Below are positions 62,837 through 64,000 of a stretch of 64,000 bases of DNA, piece by piece. The notes beneath the pieces were generated by a model, which was not told the origin of the DNA, did not search any database, and saw nothing but the letters and a program-made list of their open reading frames with translations. The DNA is from Pseudomonadota bacterium (lineage in GTDB: Bacteria > Desulfobacterota > Binatia > Binatales > Binataceae). Both the position numbers and the translations under genes were made by a program. How positions within the stretch are numbered: the first letter of the stretch is position 1; each line of letters opens with the position of its first letter. The stretch spans positions 1 to 64,000 of the forward strand of contig JAJPIG010000030.1 of the NCBI GenBank assembly GCA_021324855.1, written 5' to 3'.

Positions 62837-64000
62837 TCAACCTCGCGGCAGACCAAGGACGCGATCGCCCAGGATGTTGCGCTGAATCTCGCTGGTGCCG
62901 CCGCCGATCGTCAGTGATCGCGCGGCCAGCATCCGATATGACCATTTACCGCGATCTATAGCATGTGGCGTGTCATGGACGATTGGCGCGTACGGGCCGA
63001 GCAGTTCCCAGGCGTACGCGTACATCCGCACGGTCAGCTCCGTGGCGAAGAGCTTGGTGCTCGAGTTTTCGCTGCCGGGCTGCTCGCCGCGTAATTGGCG
63101 AGTGAGCTGACGCAGTGCGACATACTTGATGGCGGCCGCTTCGCACGCGAACTGCGCGATTCGCTGGCGCACGGCGTCGTCCTCCCAGGCCGGGCGTCCG
63201 TTGCGCGTGACCATCCGTGCGAGGCTGGCGAGATCGCGCGCGAGGGCGACGAAGTCGCGTTGCAGGCCGATTCCCGACCGCTCGTACATAAGCGTAGTCA
63301 GGGCCACCTCCCATCCGCGATTCTTTTCGCCGACCAGGTTGGCTTTGGGAACCTTCACATCCTCGAAGAATATCTGGTTGAAGCCGCTCGCTCCGGTCAT
63401 CTGCACCAGTGGCCGAACCGTCACGCCCGGGCTGTGCATATCGACGAGCAGATAGCTGATTCCCTTGTGTTTAGGCGCATTGGAATCGGTGCGGACCAGC
63501 AGGATGCACATGTCGGCGTGGCGCGCGTCCGAAGTCCAGATTTTGCTGCCATTGACGACGAAGTAGTCGCCTTCTTCGACGGCGCGCGTCTGCAGCGAGG
63601 CCAGGTCGGAACCGGAGTTCGGTTCGGAGTAACCCTGGCACCAAATCTCTTCGCCGGAGAGGATCTTTGGAATGTAACGCTGCTTCTGCTCTTCGGTGCC
63701 CCATCGGATCAGCGTCGGGCCTACCATCAAGGTCCCGACGCTGATGAGCGCGGGGGCGTGCGCGCGCTGGAGTTCCTGCTCGTAAATTATCTGCTGGAGC
63801 ACGGTCGCGTTGCGGCCGCCGTACTCCTTGGGCCAGTTGATTCCGACCCATCCGCCGGCGTGGAGCTTGCGGTGCCACTCAAGCCGGCGCGGCCATGATT
63901 CTTCGCTCTCCTCGAACACTAGATCGAGCGGCTCGATCCGTTCATTTTCGGGCAGGTTGGCATCGAGCCACTGACGAAATTGTTGGCGAAATGCCTCGTC
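62837..64000 (-). CDS. Acyl-CoA dehydrogenase (second of a tandem pair; N-terminus cut by window edge)
   Basis: The frame is open to the window edge. By comparison with its neighbour only about eight N-terminal residues are missing (the visible sequence begins DEAFRQQFRQWLDANLPEN). It shares long identical stretches with the 61644-62834 gene (QGYSEPNSGSD, KHKGISY, MHSPGVTVRPLVQMTGASGFNQ, GEKNRGW), so the two are recent paralogues. TLMYERSG and GGGTSEIQRNILGDRVLGLPR give the same active-site pattern. Confidence 0.93.
   Translation of the reverse strand, partial: DEAFRQQFRQWLDANLPENERIEPLDLVFEESEESWPRRLEWHRKLHAGGWVGINWPKEYGGRNATVLQQIIYEQELQRAHAPALISVGTLMVGPTLIRWGTEEQKQRYIPKILSGEEIWCQGYSEPNSGSDLASLQTRAVEEGDYFVVNGSKIWTSDARHADMCILLVRTDSNAPKHKGISYLLVDMHSPGVTVRPLVQMTGASGFNQIFFEDVKVPKANLVGEKNRGWEVALTTLMYERSGIGLQRDFVALARDLASLARMVTRNGRPAWEDDAVRQRIAQFACEAAAIKYVALRQLTRQLRGEQPGSENSSTKLFATELTVRMYAYAWELLGPYAPIVHDTPHAIDRGKWSYRMLAARSLTIGGGTSEIQRNILGDRVLGLPRG

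Overview
The window is GC-rich, gene-dense bacterial chromosome. Genes are mostly on the plus strand, with many 1-20 nt overlaps and frequent GTG/TTG starts. I see no rRNA, tRNA, CRISPR array, insertion sequence or phage gene. A complete early hopanoid pathway with a CruF-like carotenoid-type enzyme, DUF1329, an F420-type LLM oxidoreductase, ferredoxin-type 2-oxoacid oxidoreductase and paired acyl-CoA dehydrogenases fit an uncultured Desulfobacterota/Binatota-like organism. This placement rests on gene content only.

Layout. 0-9 kb: a partial SDR dehydrogenase, a secreted low-complexity protein, coaX, panB and panC (coenzyme A precursor supply), two metallo-beta-lactamase-fold proteins, a PDZ protein and a zinc-ribbon/DUF945 protein. 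The panB leader (about 4571-4682) holds mutually exclusive antiterminator and terminator hairpins. 9-16 kb: two divergent gene sets that together look like an undescribed biosynthetic cluster. The minus strand has a B12-type radical SAM protein and a CDP-alcohol phosphotransferase with an extra N-terminal domain. The plus strand has a HAD protein, a nucleotidyltransferase, an ATP-grasp ligase, a class III aminotransferase and a GmhB-like HAD. 16-20.6 kb: DUF1329, LLM and Gfo/Idh/MocA oxidoreductases and a secreted beta-solenoid-like protein.

20.7-34.8 kb is the hopanoid locus: tetR, hpnH, polyprenyl diphosphate synthase, an MDR dehydrogenase, shc, dxr, hpnC, hpnD, hpnE, hpnA, cruF-like, hpnG (inverted) and hpnK. 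It runs from a MEP-pathway step (dxr) through farnesyl diphosphate, squalene (HpnC/D/E) and hopene (Shc) to adenosylhopane (HpnH) and its phosphorolysis (HpnG). HpnK belongs to later side-chain decoration. HpnI and HpnJ are not in the window.

34.8-56.7 kb is mixed housekeeping and catabolism: M1 aminopeptidase, crotonase, an alkyl-DHAP-synthase-like flavoprotein, TPR protein, malQ, a beta-propeller lipoprotein, tam, isoaspartyl peptidase, small zinc-ribbon proteins, rsmI, aroQ, accB-accC, DUF1573, a YiiX-like hydrolase, nitroreductase, rhodanese, PduO-type cobalamin adenosyltransferase, ligA and acylphosphatase. 56.8-59.8 kb is a korA-korB operon closed by a strong intrinsic terminator. 59.8-64 kb holds a GST, then on the minus strand an amidohydrolase and two tandem paralogous acyl-CoA dehydrogenases, the second cut by the window edge.
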